Assembly: GCF_009674805.1 (NCBI RefSeq)
Contig: NZ_WKKI01000024.1
Coordinates: 1-55,537 of the forward strand
DNA from: Metabacillus lacus
GTDB taxonomy: Bacteria > Bacillota > Bacilli > Bacillales > Bacillaceae
DNA: 55,537 nucleotides
Direction of reading: 5' to 3'
Below the pieces are notes generated by a model. That model searched no databases, had not been told where the DNA came from, and saw only the letters and a list, made by a program, of their open reading frames with translations. Numbering within the stretch: the stretch's first letter is position 1; each line of letters opens with the position of its first letter. Positions 37,759 to 47,639 of this stretch are shown here, piece after piece. The translations under genes and the position numbers were made by a program.

Positions 37759-37880
37759 AGCAGCGTCTTAGTTACAATCAGCATAGCTTGAAAATGGGCA
37801 TGATGAAAATAAGAGTCTTAGTATAAAAATTGCTCTATCTGGTGAGGATGGTAATACCTTAAGCGGATGGAGGGAGAAGC

Positions 37881-38621
37881 ATGAGAAGAGGAAATGTAAA
37901 GCAAATTTTACTGATTACTGATGGCTGTTCCAATCATGGAGAAGATCCAGTTGCGATGGCAGCGCTCGCTGCAGCACAAAATATCACTGTGAATGTCATT
38001 GGGGTGATGGATGAAACTGTTATGGATCAGGAAGCGATGAATGAAATCGAAAATATAGCAAGTTCAGGAAACGGGGTAAGCCAGGTTGTTTATGCACAGC
38101 AGCTGTCTCATACAGTGCAGATGGTCACAAGAAAAGCGATGACTCAAACACTTCAGGGAGTAGTAAACAAGGAGCTTCAGCAGATACTTGGGAAGAAGGT
38201 ATCTATGGAAGAGCTGCCGCCTGAACAGCGGGGAGAGGTTATGGAGGTAGTTGACGAGCTTGGAGAGACAGTTGCACTTGAAATCCTCATACTGGTCGAC
38301 CTGAGTGCAAGCATGAAACCTAAGCTCCCCACTGTAAAAGAGGCTTTGCTGGACTTATCAATCAGCCTGAATTCCAGAATTGGAGATAACGAGTTTTCTG
38401 TATCAATATTTCCTGGGAAAAAAGACGAAACAGAATGCATTCTGGATTGGACGCCGAGACTGCAGTCATTGTCGTCTATCTTTCCCAAGCTGACTACAGG
38501 AGGGCTTACACCGACAGGACCTGCCATTAGAGCAGCATTGCAATCTTTTAAGACTGGAAGCAGCAGGCTGAGAGAGTCTTATAGAGATGAGGAAGGCTTT
38601 TATGATGAAACAGGAGTTTAA
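37881..38621 (+). CDS. yabS: von Willebrand factor A domain protein YabS
   Basis: The 246-residue protein has a VWA-like fold; the metal-ion site DLSAS is at 140-144, with TGGLTPTGPA supplying the threonine later. An N-terminal half (KQILLITDGCSNHGEDP) resembles a second, partial VWA domain with DGCSN. YabS is a mother-cell sporulation gene in B. subtilis (sigma-E) of unknown role, always beside the kinase gene yabT. The ATG follows GGAGGGAGAAGC. It overlaps yabT by 20 bp. Confidence 0.88.
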   Translation: MRRGNVKQILLITDGCSNHGEDPVAMAALAAAQNITVNVIGVMDETVMDQEAMNEIENIASSGNGVSQVVYAQQLSHTVQMVTRKAMTQTLQGVVNKELQQILGKKVSMEELPPEQRGEVMEVVDELGETVALEILILVDLSASMKPKLPTVKEALLDLSISLNSRIGDNEFSVSIFPGKKDETECILDWTPRLQSLSSIFPKLTTGGLTPTGPAIRAALQSFKTGSSRLRESYRDEEGFYDETGV

Positions 38622-39573
38622 CATTACTCCTGGAACTGTTATAAGTGGAAAGTGGCACGGAGAAACCTACCGGGTAATCACACTTTTAGGGAAAGGAGCA
38701 AACGGAACCGTCTATCTTGCAGAAGGAAGGAGAGGCTTGTCAGCTCTGAAAATCAGCAGCAACAGCATGTCCATCACTTCAGAAGTGAACGTTCTAAAGC
38801 ATTTTTCCAAGGTCCGGGGGTCTTCTCTTGGACCTTCTTTGTTTGATACGGATGACTGGGTGCCCCGGCAGGGTGTGAAAGCAATCCCTTTTTATGCGAT
38901 GGAATACATCAGGGGCGAGCTGTTTTTAGATTTTTTACAGAAAAAAGGGCAGGAGTGGACAATTGTCCTTGCTATACAGCTGTTGTTCAGTCTGGAAACT
39001 CTTCATAAAGCCGGCTGGATATTCGGTGACCTGAAGCCTGAGAATCTCATTGTGACGGATAAGCCGACGAAAATCAGATGTATAGATGTGGGAGGAACGA
39101 CTCAGGCAGGCAGAGCAGTAAAAGAGTTTACGGAATTTTTTGATAGAGGGTACTGGGGCCTCGGTGACAGAAAAGCAGAGCCTTCCTATGATTTATTTGC
39201 CGTAGCGATGGTTGTGATTAACGCAGCCTATCCCAGGAGGTTTACTAAAAAAGAAGGAACAGGCGGAAAGGAACAGCTTTACGAAGCGATTCGCCAGAAC
39301 AGCTTCTTAAAACAGTATAAAGTGGTTTTGTCCAAAGCAATAATGGGCAAATATATAAGTGCTGAAGAGATGAGGCTGGATTTCATTGCAGCTTCACAGC
39401 TGCACCAAAGCAATACTGAGCCTGCTTCTGAGAAAATGAGCAAGCACCCCGGCAGACAGAAGACAAGGAAAAGGAAAAGAAGAAGTGTTCTGCTTGGACT
39501 TGTCGAGACTGCGATTATTGTAATTGGAATTTTTATTTTATATTCCCTTTATGTATATCACTATCTGCTTTAG
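38602..39573 (+). CDS. yabT: Membrane-anchored Ser/Thr kinase YabT
   Basis: The 323-residue kinase has a glycine loop GKGANGTV (30-37), the ATP Lys50 in LSALKIS, and a catalytic loop GDLKPEN (142-148) in which His of HRD is replaced (FGD). DVGG stands in place of DFG. A basic stretch (about 280-297) precedes one C-terminal membrane span (about 298-321). B. subtilis YabT is activated by DNA, sits at the sporulation septum and phosphorylates RecA and other DNA-binding proteins; the basic stretch would bind DNA. I start at ATG 38602 after AGGAAGG; 38587 is in frame but has no site. Confidence 0.92.
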   Translation: MMKQEFNITPGTVISGKWHGETYRVITLLGKGANGTVYLAEGRRGLSALKISSNSMSITSEVNVLKHFSKVRGSSLGPSLFDTDDWVPRQGVKAIPFYAMEYIRGELFLDFLQKKGQEWTIVLAIQLLFSLETLHKAGWIFGDLKPENLIVTDKPTKIRCIDVGGTTQAGRAVKEFTEFFDRGYWGLGDRKAEPSYDLFAVAMVVINAAYPRRFTKKEGTGGKEQLYEAIRQNSFLKQYKVVLSKAIMGKYISAEEMRLDFIAASQLHQSNTEPASEKMSKHPGRQKTRKRKRRSVLLGLVETAIIVIGIFILYSLYVYHYLL

Positions 39574-39649
39574 CTTCTCAGTAGGCATAACCTATAAAAA
39601 GTGTTAGGATGATGTTTATAGTTTTGGTTGTTATAAGGACGGATAAAAC

Positions 39650-41026
39650 ATGGACAGTTTTTATGAATTTATAAACCGCAATTCGCTGATACTTCCCTTC
39701 TCCACCATTACAGTCGGCGTTTCAGGAGGGCCTGATTCACTTGCTCTGCTGCATCTGCTTGCAGAAATGAGAACCCGGAAGAATTTGAAGCTGGCAGCGG
39801 TTCATCTCGATCACATGTTCCGGGGAGAAGAATCTGAAAGGGAGATGAATTTTGTTATCTCTTTTTGCAAGAAACTTCAAATTCCCTGTGAAGCAAAACA
39901 AGTTGATGTAAAAGCATATCAGGAGGCCCGCGGACTGAGTTCCCAGGTTGCAGCGAGAGAGTGCAGATATGCTTTTTATAAGGAAGCGATGGAAAAGCAT
40001 GGAGCCGGCTTTCTGGCACTGGGCCACCATGCGGATGATCAGGTGGAAACCATTTTGATGAGATTGGCGAGAGGGAGTACAGGAGAGGGAACTGCAGGTA
40101 TTCCGGTATCCCGTTCCTTTCATAATGGAGTGCTGATCCGGCCGCTGCTTGGAACGCCGAAGAGTGACATTCTCTCTTACTGTGAAGAGCATGGTCTTCA
40201 GCCGCGGTTTGATCCCAGCAATGATTCTGACACTTATACAAGAAACAGATTCAGGCAGATCGTTTTGCCATTTTTAAAGCAGGAAAATCCCCGTGTACAT
40301 GAAAGATTTCAGCACTTCAGTGAAAATCTCAGAGAAGATGAAGCTTATTTGGAGGCATTAACAGAAAAAGAGCTACATAAAGTATTCAAAAGAAAAGGGA
40401 AGCATGAAGCTGAGCTGGATAGCACAGGTTTTAATAACATGGCTTCGCCTTTACAAAGAAGAGCGATTCAACTAATATTAAACTATCTTTATAAACAGGT
40501 TCCGCCATCTATATCTTCTATACATATTGAGAAATTGCGCGCGCTGATTTCTCAAAAACATCCTTCCGGTTCTCTGGATTACCCAAAAGGTTTAAAGGTG
40601 ATAAAATCATACCAGAAATGTTTGTTTACATTTGAGCAAGAAAAGCACACTCCCTTTATGAAAGAGCTTTCTGTCCCAGGAATAATGGATCTGGAAAATG
40701 GGTATCAGATAATAGCTGAATTGAAGTCCAATTATTTGGAAAGAAGCAATTTTTCTATTACAATGAACCCTGAGTCCATTAGCTTGCCGCTTGTAATCAG
40801 ATCCAGGAAACAGGGAGACAAAATGAAATTAATGGGCATGAATGGATCAAAGAAAGTGAAAGATATATTTATTAATGAAAAGATTCCCATTCACAAAAGA
40901 GAAAGCTGGCCTATTGTTGAAGATGCGGAAGGCAATATAGTCTGGATTCCTGGTTTGAAAAAATCAGCCTTTGCAGTGAGTGATCCAAAGGGTGAAAATA
41001 TCGTATTACACTATCAAATGCAATGA
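39650..41026 (+). CDS. tilS: tRNA(Ile)-lysidine synthetase
   Basis: The 458-residue enzyme converts C34 of the CAT-anticodon tRNA-Ile to lysidine, so it reads ATA. The N-terminal PP-loop SGGPDS is at 25-30, LDHMFRGEESERE (about 49-61) and GHHADDQVETILMRLARGS (about 125-143) are conserved, and two C-terminal domains follow (RSRKQGDKMKLMGMNG and KKVKDIFINEKIP). Length is normal. AAGGACGG precedes ATG 39650. hprT starts 23 bp downstream; in Firmicutes TilS and HprT also act together on ftsH expression. Confidence 0.95.
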   Translation: MDSFYEFINRNSLILPFSTITVGVSGGPDSLALLHLLAEMRTRKNLKLAAVHLDHMFRGEESEREMNFVISFCKKLQIPCEAKQVDVKAYQEARGLSSQVAARECRYAFYKEAMEKHGAGFLALGHHADDQVETILMRLARGSTGEGTAGIPVSRSFHNGVLIRPLLGTPKSDILSYCEEHGLQPRFDPSNDSDTYTRNRFRQIVLPFLKQENPRVHERFQHFSENLREDEAYLEALTEKELHKVFKRKGKHEAELDSTGFNNMASPLQRRAIQLILNYLYKQVPPSISSIHIEKLRALISQKHPSGSLDYPKGLKVIKSYQKCLFTFEQEKHTPFMKELSVPGIMDLENGYQIIAELKSNYLERSNFSITMNPESISLPLVIRSRKQGDKMKLMGMNGSKKVKDIFINEKIPIHKRESWPIVEDAEGNIVWIPGLKKSAFAVSDPKGENIVLHYQMQ

Positions 41027-41049
41027 TCTTCTAGGGGGCTAATAAGCAA

Positions 41050-41592
41050 ATGAGGCAAGATATCGAAAAGGTTTTAATTTCTGATGAAGAAATTCAGCGA
41101 AAAGTGAAAGAGCTCGGCGGAGTTCTGACTGCTGAGTACAAAGAGAAATTCCCGCTTGTGATAGGCGTCCTGAAAGGTGCCATGCCGTTCATGGGCGACC
41201 TGATCAAACATATTGATACATATCTGGAAATGGACTTTATGGATGTATCAAGTTACGGAACAGCCATGGTCTCTTCTGGAGAAGTAAAGATTCTGAAAGA
41301 TCTGGATACCTCCGTTGAAGGCAGGGACATCCTGATCATTGAGGATATCATCGACAGCGGATTGACTCTCAGCTACCTGGTTGAATTGTTCCGCTACAGA
41401 AAGGCTAAATCCATTAAGATCGTAACACTTCTTGATAAGCCTTCCGGCCGGAAAGCGGATATTAAAGCAGATTATGTCGGCTTTGAGGTTCCGGATGCTT
41501 TTGTAGTAGGTTACGGACTGGATTATATTGAAAAGTACCGCAATCTTCCATATATCGGTGTACTGAAGCCTGAAGTGTATCAAAATAACTAA
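41050..41592 (+). CDS. hprT: Hypoxanthine-guanine phosphoribosyltransferase
   Basis: The 180-residue salvage enzyme makes IMP or GMP from hypoxanthine or guanine and [19 protein letters not shown] (about 37-51) and the PRPP loop [12 protein letters not shown] (about 96-107, Glu98-Asp99) are present, with [20 protein letters not shown] at the C-terminus binding the purine. The ATG follows CTAGGGGGC. It forms a tight group with tilS and ftsH, as in B. subtilis and Listeria. Confidence 0.96.
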   Translation: MRQDIEKVLISDEEIQRKVKELGGVLTAEYKEKFPLVIGVLKGAMPFMGDLIKHIDTYLEMDFMDVSSYGTAMVSSGEVKILKDLDTSVEGRDILIIEDIIDSGLTLSYLVELFRYRKAKSIKIVTLLDKPSGRKADIKADYVGFEVPDAFVVGYGLDYIEKYRNLPYIGVLKPEVYQNN

Positions 41593-41624
41593 TGTGGACA
41601 ATCTGTGAGCAAACTGCTAATTTC

Positions 41625-41654
41625 TTGTATTGGAATGATTTACTATGATACTAT
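41625..41654 (+). promoter_or_regulatory. ftsH promoter candidate
   Basis: TTGTAT (41625-41630), 18 bp, TACTAT (41649-41654), 37 bp before the ftsH ATG. Confidence 0.5.
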
Positions 41655-41691
41655 TTAATATAGTTGTGTTGACAGTGGGAGGAGGTAAGGA

Positions 41692-43629
41692 ATGAATAAG
41701 GTCTTCCGTAATACAATATTTTATTTACTTATTTTTCTAGTGGTTATTGGTATTTTCAGCTTTTTTAACGGTAACAATCCTAAAACTGAACCAATGACTT
41801 ACAGCCAATTCATTTCCCATTTGGAAAATGGAGACGTTGAAACGATAGATGTCCAGCCTGTCGGCGGTGTTTACGAAGTAAGAGGCCAGCTGCAGGGTTA
41901 CGACAACGACCAGTACTTTTTGACGCATATTCCTGACCAGCAGGGTATGGCCAGGGTGGATGCAGCGGCTCAGAATACAAACGTTATTTTCGAACCCGCT
42001 GAAGAAACCAGTGGATGGGTGACATTCTTTACGTCAATCATTCCATTTGTTATCATCTTTATCTTGTTCTTCTTCTTGCTGAATCAGGCTCAGGGCGGCG
42101 GAAGCCGTGTCATGAACTTTGGAAAAAGCAAAGCGAAGCTCTACAGTGAAGAAAAGAAGAAAGTGAAATTTAAAGATGTTGCAGGTGCGGACGAAGAGAA
42201 GCAGGAGCTTGTGGAAGTGGTTGATTTCCTTAAAGATCCTCGAAAGTTCTCTGAACTTGGTGCGAGAATTCCAAAAGGCGTTCTGCTTGTTGGACCTCCT
42301 GGTACCGGTAAAACATTGCTTGCAAGGGCAGTAGCAGGGGAAGCGGGAGTACCGTTTTTCTCCATCAGTGGTTCTGACTTTGTAGAAATGTTTGTGGGTG
42401 TCGGTGCATCCCGTGTTCGTGACCTTTTTGAGAATGCAAAAAAGAATGCTCCTTGTATTATCTTTATAGATGAAATTGATGCTGTCGGCCGCCAGCGTGG
42501 TGCAGGCCTTGGAGGCGGACACGATGAGCGCGAGCAGACTCTTAACCAGCTTTTGGTTGAAATGGACGGCTTTAGTGCCAATGAAGGAATTATCATTGTC
42601 GCTGCGACAAACCGCCCTGACATTTTGGACCCTGCTTTGCTGCGTCCCGGACGTTTTGACAGACAAATCACTGTTGACCGCCCTGATGTTAACGGACGTG
42701 AGGCAGTTCTGAGAGTTCATGCCAGAAATAAGCCGCTTGAAGATACGGTCGATCTGAAAGCAATCGCTGCAAGAACACCTGGTTTTTCCGGTGCAGACCT
42801 TGAAAACCTTTTGAATGAGGCAGCGCTCGTCGCGGCCCGCCGCAACAAGAAGATGGTTGATATGCTTGACATTGACGAAGCGACAGACCGTGTCATCGCT
42901 GGTCCTGCCAAGAAAAGCCGTGTTGTTTCCAAAAAGGAAAGAAACATTGTTGCTTATCATGAGGCAGGGCATACAGTGATTGGACTGATACTTGATGAAG
43001 CAGAGATGGTGCACAAGGTAACAATTGTTCCAAGGGGCCAGGCAGGCGGATATGCTGTTATGCTTCCTAAGGAAGACCGCTACTTTATGACCAAGCCGGA
43101 GCTTCTTGATAAAATTGTAGGATTGCTTGGAGGCCGTGTGGCTGAAGAGATTGTTTTCGGTGAAGTCAGTACGGGAGCGCATAATGACTTTCAGCGCGCG
43201 ACCGGCATTGCACGCCGTATGGTAACTGAGTTTGGGATGTCTGACAAACTTGGACCTCTTCAATTCGGCCAGTCTCAAGGAGGGCAGGTTTTCCTTGGAC
43301 GTGATATTCACAATGAGCAAAACTACAGTGATGCAATTGCTTATGAAATTGATCTTGAAATTCAACGCTTTATTAAAGACAGCTATGAGCGTGCCAAACA
43401 GATTCTTACTGATAACCGCGACAAGCTGGAACTGATTGCTACTACCCTGCTGGAAGTTGAGACGTTGGATGCGCACCAAATTAAGCATTTATCAGACCAC
43501 GGAAAGCTGCCGGAACGGCCGGTAACTGCAGCTCCCAAAGAGGGAGACAAGGATGATGTGAAAGTGAACATCCAGCCTAAAAAGGATGATTCTGCTGTCA
43601 GCACGTCTGATTCTGAAGAAAATAAATAA
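41692..43629 (+). CDS. ftsH: ATP-dependent zinc metalloprotease FtsH
   Basis: The 645-residue hexameric membrane protease has two membrane spans (about 7-27 and 110-133), an extracellular region between them, an AAA+ domain with Walker A GPPGTGKT (201-208), Walker [10 protein letters not shown] and the [11 protein letters not shown]. The M41 protease has HEAGH (423-427). It degrades membrane and short-lived proteins such as Spo0M and SpoVM in Bacillus. GGAGGAGGTAAGG gives a very strong ribosome-binding site. The variable acidic tail ends in SDSEENK. A terminator follows. Confidence 0.97.
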   Translation: MNKVFRNTIFYLLIFLVVIGIFSFFNGNNPKTEPMTYSQFISHLENGDVETIDVQPVGGVYEVRGQLQGYDNDQYFLTHIPDQQGMARVDAAAQNTNVIFEPAEETSGWVTFFTSIIPFVIIFILFFFLLNQAQGGGSRVMNFGKSKAKLYSEEKKKVKFKDVAGADEEKQELVEVVDFLKDPRKFSELGARIPKGVLLVGPPGTGKTLLARAVAGEAGVPFFSISGSDFVEMFVGVGASRVRDLFENAKKNAPCIIFIDEIDAVGRQRGAGLGGGHDEREQTLNQLLVEMDGFSANEGIIIVAATNRPDILDPALLRPGRFDRQITVDRPDVNGREAVLRVHARNKPLEDTVDLKAIAARTPGFSGADLENLLNEAALVAARRNKKMVDMLDIDEATDRVIAGPAKKSRVVSKKERNIVAYHEAGHTVIGLILDEAEMVHKVTIVPRGQAGGYAVMLPKEDRYFMTKPELLDKIVGLLGGRVAEEIVFGEVSTGAHNDFQRATGIARRMVTEFGMSDKLGPLQFGQSQGGQVFLGRDIHNEQNYSDAIAYEIDLEIQRFIKDSYERAKQILTDNRDKLELIATTLLEVETLDAHQIKHLSDHGKLPERPVTAAPKEGDKDDVKVNIQPKKDDSAVSTSDSEENK

Positions 43630-43634
43630 GCGAA

Positions 43635-43663
43635 AACGCCGAAGTCTCTTCGGCGTTTTTTTT
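43635..43663 (+). terminator. ftsH terminator
   Basis: AACGCCGAAG (43635-43644), loop TCT, CTTCGGCGTT (43648-43657), then Ts. Confidence 0.92.
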
Positions 43664-43753
43664 ATAGGTGAAAAAGAACAGCTTATAAGTTCAGGACATA
43701 GTGTGTTCCCCTCTTGCCAGAGGTTAATTTCTTTCAATTACTGATAGAAATTG

Positions 43754-43762
43754 TGTTATGAT
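43754..43762 (+). promoter_or_regulatory. Extended -10 promoter of coaX
   Basis: TGT followed by TATGAT (43757-43762), 38 bp before the coaX ATG. A poor -35 (TTCAAT) lies 18 bp upstream. Confidence 0.45.
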
Positions 43763-43799
43763 GGGTGCAGAATAAATGACAAGCTAAAAGGTGATAAGA

Positions 43800-44567
43800 A
43801 TGATACTAGTATTGGATGTAGGGAATACAAACACAGTATTAGGAGTATACAAAGATACAGAACTAAAACATCATTGGCGAATGGAAACAAGCCGAAATAA
43901 AACAGAAGATGAATTTGGCATGTTCATTAAATCCCTCTTTGAACATGTGAATATTCGTTTTACAGATATCACTGGCATTATTATTTCTACTGTTGTACCA
44001 CCCATCATGTATGCATTGGAAAGAATGTGCCATAAGTATTTTCATCAAAAGCCGCTTATAGTAGGTCCTGGAATCAAGACTGGACTGGATATTAAATACG
44101 AAAACCCGAAGGAAGTGGGTGCAGACCGCATCGTCAATGCAGTTGCGGGCATTCATCAATACGGGGGATCTTTAATTATCGTTGATTTCGGCACAGCCAC
44201 AACATATTGCTATATTAATGAACATTCACAATATATGGGCGGAGCCATCGCCCCTGGAATCAATATTTCAACTGAAGCGCTCTATACAAAAGCCGCAAAG
44301 CTTCCGAGAATTGAAATCAACAGGCCTGACCATGTGATTGGAAAGAATACTGTCAGTGCGATGCAGGCAGGTATTCTCTTCGGTTATGTTGGCCAAGTTG
44401 AGGGAATTGTAAGAAGGATGAAAGAGCATGCAAAAGAAACCCCTAAGGTTATCGCTACAGGAGGACTCGCGCCCTTGATTGCAGACGAATCAAGCGTGAT
44501 TGATGCTGTTGAGCCGTTCTTGACCTTAAAGGGACTTCAATTAATTTATGAAAGAAACAACAGCTAA
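43800..44567 (+). CDS. coaX: Type III pantothenate kinase
   Basis: The 255-residue ASKHA-fold enzyme phosphorylates pantothenate in the first step of coenzyme A synthesis. LDVGNTNTV (5-13) is the phosphate loop, GADRIVNAV (about 102-110) and VVDFG-like [12 protein letters not shown] the second and third motifs. I use ATG 43800 with AAAGGTGATAA just upstream; GTG 43791 is inside that site. hslO follows after 22 bp and is probably co-transcribed. Confidence 0.95.
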   Translation: MILVLDVGNTNTVLGVYKDTELKHHWRMETSRNKTEDEFGMFIKSLFEHVNIRFTDITGIIISTVVPPIMYALERMCHKYFHQKPLIVGPGIKTGLDIKYENPKEVGADRIVNAVAGIHQYGGSLIIVDFGTATTYCYINEHSQYMGGAIAPGINISTEALYTKAAKLPRIEINRPDHVIGKNTVSAMQAGILFGYVGQVEGIVRRMKEHAKETPKVIATGGLAPLIADESSVIDAVEPFLTLKGLQLIYERNNS

Positions 44568-44589
44568 AGATACGGAGGAGACTTCATAC

Positions 44590-45468
44590 ATGGATTATTT
44601 AATCAAAGCGCTGGCTTTTGACGGACAAGTTAGAGCTTACGCTGCACTTACAACAGAAACAGTTGGCGAAGCCCAAAGAAGACATCAGACCTGGCCGACT
44701 GCATCAGCTGCGCTGGGAAGAACAATGACAGCAGGCGTCATAATGGGGGCAATGCTGAAAGGTGAAAACAAGCTGACGATTAAAGTTGATGGAGGAGGCC
44801 CTATTGGCGCTATTCTCGTAGACAGCAATGCAAAAGGCGAAGTAAGAGGGTATGTCACAAATCCGCAAACCCATTTTGAGTTAAATCAGCACGGCAAGCT
44901 TGATGTAGCAAGGGCAGTAGGAACGGGCGGAATGCTGTCGGTTGTAAAGGATCTGGGCATGCGTGACCACTTTACTGGACAGGTGCCGATTGAGTCTGGC
45001 GAGCTTGGAGAGGATTTTACTTATTACCTTGTTTCTTCAGAACAGGTACCATCTTCAGTAGGAGTAGGCGTTCTGGTGAACCCTGATAACACCATACTGG
45101 CTGCAGGCGGATTTATTATCCAGCTTATGCCGGGAACTGAGGATAGGGTCATTGATGAGATTGAAAAAAGGCTGGGTTCTATTGAGCCAATCTCGAAAAT
45201 GATTGAAAAGGGATTGTCTCCCGAGGAAATTCTTCACGAGGTGCTGGGAAAAGAGAATGTAAAAATTCTTGAGAGCATGCCTGTCAGCTTTCAGTGTCAA
45301 TGTTCAAAAGAGAGATTTTCAACTGCCGTCATCAGCCTAGGCAGCCAGGAAATAAAAGAGATGATTGAGGAAGACGGTAAAGCTGAAGCGAATTGCCACT
45401 TCTGTAATGAGACCTATACCTTTTCTAAGGAAGAACTGGAAGGTTTACTTCAAGAGGCGAAGCGCTAA
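44590..45468 (+). CDS. hslO: Redox-regulated chaperone Hsp33
   Basis: The 292-residue holdase is switched on by oxidation: four zinc cysteines C236, C238, C269 and C272 (CQC and CHFC) form disulfides under stress, releasing zinc and unfolding the linker. The N-terminal beta domain is recognised by [20 protein letters not shown] and [17 protein letters not shown] use ATG 44590, preceded by GGAGGAGA; the in-frame start at 44548 lies within coaX. A hairpin overlaps its 3' end. Confidence 0.95.
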   Translation: MDYLIKALAFDGQVRAYAALTTETVGEAQRRHQTWPTASAALGRTMTAGVIMGAMLKGENKLTIKVDGGGPIGAILVDSNAKGEVRGYVTNPQTHFELNQHGKLDVARAVGTGGMLSVVKDLGMRDHFTGQVPIESGELGEDFTYYLVSSEQVPSSVGVGVLVNPDNTILAAGGFIIQLMPGTEDRVIDEIEKRLGSIEPISKMIEKGLSPEEILHEVLGKENVKILESMPVSFQCQCSKERFSTAVISLGSQEIKEMIEEDGKAEANCHFCNETYTFSKEELEGLLQEAKR

Positions 45469-45490
45469 GCTGCCTCTTCTTTTCATTTTT
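45452..45490 (+). terminator. Possible hslO terminator
   Basis: AAGAGGC (45452-45458) pairs with GCCTCTT (45472-45478) across a 13-nt loop containing the stop codon; the tail is CTTTTCATTTTT. Confidence 0.5.
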
Positions 45491-45546
45491 GAGAGCTGCT
45501 AAAAAAGATACTCGCGAAACGAGCTTTCTTTAAAAGGAGATGCGCA

Positions 45547-46431
45547 ATGAAAGCAAAGCATTTATGGTTGATTATTTTCGGCTTGGCTGCGGCTAATGTC
45601 CTGTTCATCAGCCTGCTAATCTCAGAAAAATCTGTTCCGGCGTCGGCTCAATTTTCGGATCAGGAAATTGTTGCCTCTATGGACAATGACAGTATTTCAA
45701 GAGGAGCATGGCTGCAGGAACTTGAAGATATGTATGGGAAAGAAACGCTTGAAGAAATGATCTCAATAAGGGTGGTCCGATCTCTTGCCAAAAAATACAG
45801 CATTGAAGTGCCGGAGGAAGAAATAGAAAGAGAATACAATGTGATTTATGATTTCTATAGAGATACAGACTCTTCCCTTCAGCTCGATAACTTAAGGGAG
45901 CAAATAGAGTACAGCATCCTGCTTGAGGAACTTTTGACGAAAGATGTTGAAATACCCGAAGCTGAGCTGAAAGAATTCTATGAGAACCATCGTTCCTCAT
46001 ATGAGGACAGGCATTTCTATCATCTTTCCCACATAGTGTTACATACAAAGGAAGAAGCTGAAACAGCGATCTCAGAATTAAAAAGGGGCTCTGGCTTTTC
46101 AGTCCTTGCCAAGGAAAAATCTACAGATGGTTCTACAGCCGGCAAAGGCGGGGATATGGGCTATGCAGCGGCCGAAAAGCTGCCTGAGGAATACTTGCGG
46201 GCAATAAAGAGCTTAGAGGACGGAGAGTTTACAGTCACACCCGTCGAAACTTCGGAAGGATTTGCCGTTGTTATGCTGAATGAAGAAAGAAAGGCCGGCA
46301 GTACAACTTTTCAAGAAGCACGCAGCAGGATTAGAAGAGAAATTGCCCTGCAGCAAATGGATGGGAATATGGATGCAAAAAAGCTGTGGGAAGAATCCGG
46401 GGTTTCCTGGCTGTATGGAGAGAGTAAATAA
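45547..46431 (+). CDS. yacD: PrsA-like parvulin peptidyl-prolyl isomerase YacD
   Basis: The 294-residue protein has one N-terminal membrane or signal segment (about 6-26, WLIIFGLAAANVLFISLLIS) without a lipobox cysteine. A helical SurA/PrsA-type region (about 40-145) follows, then a parvulin domain (about 150-250, with HLSHIVLHTKEEAETAI and GGDMGYAAAEKLPEEY). It probably helps fold exported proteins, but no client is known. The start follows AAAAGGAGATG. cysK follows with its own promoter. Confidence 0.88.
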   Translation: MKAKHLWLIIFGLAAANVLFISLLISEKSVPASAQFSDQEIVASMDNDSISRGAWLQELEDMYGKETLEEMISIRVVRSLAKKYSIEVPEEEIEREYNVIYDFYRDTDSSLQLDNLREQIEYSILLEELLTKDVEIPEAELKEFYENHRSSYEDRHFYHLSHIVLHTKEEAETAISELKRGSGFSVLAKEKSTDGSTAGKGGDMGYAAAEKLPEEYLRAIKSLEDGEFTVTPVETSEGFAVVMLNEERKAGSTTFQEARSRIRREIALQQMDGNMDAKKLWEESGVSWLYGESK

Positions 46432-46432
46432 A

Positions 46433-46462
46433 TTGACAATTCTAAATACGTTTTGGTACATT
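46433..46462 (+). promoter_or_regulatory. cysK promoter and possible CymR region
   Basis: TTGACA (46433-46438), 18 bp, TACATT (46457-46462) with an extended TGG before the -10. Downstream, TAATACCAATAAAAATACTCGGAA (split: TAATACCAAT, AAAAATACTCGGAA) lies where B. subtilis CymR represses cysK; the operator match is weak and inferred. Confidence 0.55.
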
Positions 46463-46506
46463 TGGACTAATACCAATAAAAATACTCGGAAATAGAGGTG
46501 GATGGA

Positions 46507-47433
46507 ATGAGTCGTGTAGCTAATTCTATTACAGACCTGATAGGTGAAACTCCTGTCGTCAAATTGAACCGCATTCCTGATGAAAATAGTGCTGACATTT
46601 ATCTTAAGCTTGAATTTATGAATCCGGGAAGCAGTGTAAAGGATCGGATTGCCTTATCTATGATTGAAGATGCATTCCATAAAGGACACTTGCAGCCAGG
46701 AGATACGATTATTGAACCTACCAGCGGCAATACCGGCATCGGCCTGGCAATGGTAGCCGCCGCAAAAGGATTGAAGGCTCTGCTTGTCATGCCTGAAACA
46801 ATGAGCATGGAGCGCAGAAACCTCCTGCGCGCATATGGTGCTGAACTGATCTTGACGCCAGGAGCCGAAGGAATGAAAGGCGCCATCAAAAAGGCAGAAG
46901 AACTTGCAGAGGAAAAAGGTCTTTTTATGCCTCAGCAGTTTAAAAACGAAGCCAACCCGGAAATTCATAAAAACACAACAGGTCCTGAGATTGTGAAACA
47001 ATTCGAGGAAATCGGGCTCGACGCATTTGTTTCCGGCATTGGAACCGGAGGAACCATTACAGGTGCAGGACAAGTGCTGAAGGAAGCTTTTCCATCTATA
47101 AAAATATATGCTGTGGAGCCTTCCGATTCACCTGTATTATCCGGCGGCACCCCGGGACCGCATAAAATTCAGGGAATTGGAGCCGGCTTTGTCCCAAGCA
47201 TCCTGAAAACTGACATTTATGATGAAGTAATTACAGTAAAAAATGAAGAAGCTTTTGAATATGCGAGAAGAGCAGCGCGGGAGGAAGGCATTCTCGGCGG
47301 CATTTCATCCGGAGCGGCTATCTATGCAGCTCTTGAAGTTGCGAAAAAACTTGGGAAAGGCAAAAAAGTTCTTGCTGTTATTCCGAGCAATGGAGAAAGA
47401 TACTTAAGCACACCACTGTATCAATTTGAGTAA
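46507..47433 (+). CDS. cysK: Cysteine synthase A (O-acetylserine sulfhydrylase)
   Basis: The 308-residue PLP enzyme makes cysteine from O-acetylserine and sulfide. The Schiff-base Lys45 is in [12 protein letters not shown] (39-50), TSGNTG (72-77) binds substrate, and [10 protein letters not shown] holds the PLP phosphate. In B. subtilis CysK also forms the co-repressor complex with CymR. I use ATG 46507 with AGAGGTGGAT upstream; GTG 46498 overlaps that site. It ends in a strong terminator. Confidence 0.96.
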   Translation: MSRVANSITDLIGETPVVKLNRIPDENSADIYLKLEFMNPGSSVKDRIALSMIEDAFHKGHLQPGDTIIEPTSGNTGIGLAMVAAAKGLKALLVMPETMSMERRNLLRAYGAELILTPGAEGMKGAIKKAEELAEEKGLFMPQQFKNEANPEIHKNTTGPEIVKQFEEIGLDAFVSGIGTGGTITGAGQVLKEAFPSIKIYAVEPSDSPVLSGGTPGPHKIQGIGAGFVPSILKTDIYDEVITVKNEEAFEYARRAAREEGILGGISSGAAIYAALEVAKKLGKGKKVLAVIPSNGERYLSTPLYQFE

Positions 47434-47435
47434 AA

Positions 47436-47462
47436 AACAACCGGCTGGTTGTTTTTTTTTTG
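47436..47462 (+). terminator. cysK terminator
   Basis: AACAACC (47436-47442), loop GGCT, GGTTGTT (47447-47453), then about ten Ts. Confidence 0.9.
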
Positions 47463-47494
47463 CCTATTTATGGTTGTGAAAAAGCGCCTGCATC

Positions 47495-47521
47495 AGGTGG
47501 GACCGCACACCGCGTTCCTTT
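47495..47521 (+). other. T-box-like fragment before pabB
   Basis: AGGTGGGACCGC (47495-47506) is close to the T-box core AGGGTGGNACCGCG (one G missing). CGCGTTCCTTT (47511-47521) resembles the CGTCCCTTT arm that follows it in T-box terminators. There is no room for a specifier stem I after the cysK terminator, so it cannot be a working T-box as it stands. Confidence 0.25.
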
Positions 47522-47639
47522 CAAGGTTCTGCAGCCGGCTAATATGATAGCCACTTTGTGAAACATCCTGTAGAATATAGACAGGTATTTTGCCTGAAGT
47601 AAAGCAGGCAATCAGCATTTCATGACAGGGGTGATATAT

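Noticed and set aside
42034-43488. A 484-codon frame on the - strand opposite ftsH
   Set aside because: It lies wholly inside ftsH in another frame, with unusual Cys/Asn-rich composition; a shadow of strong codon bias.
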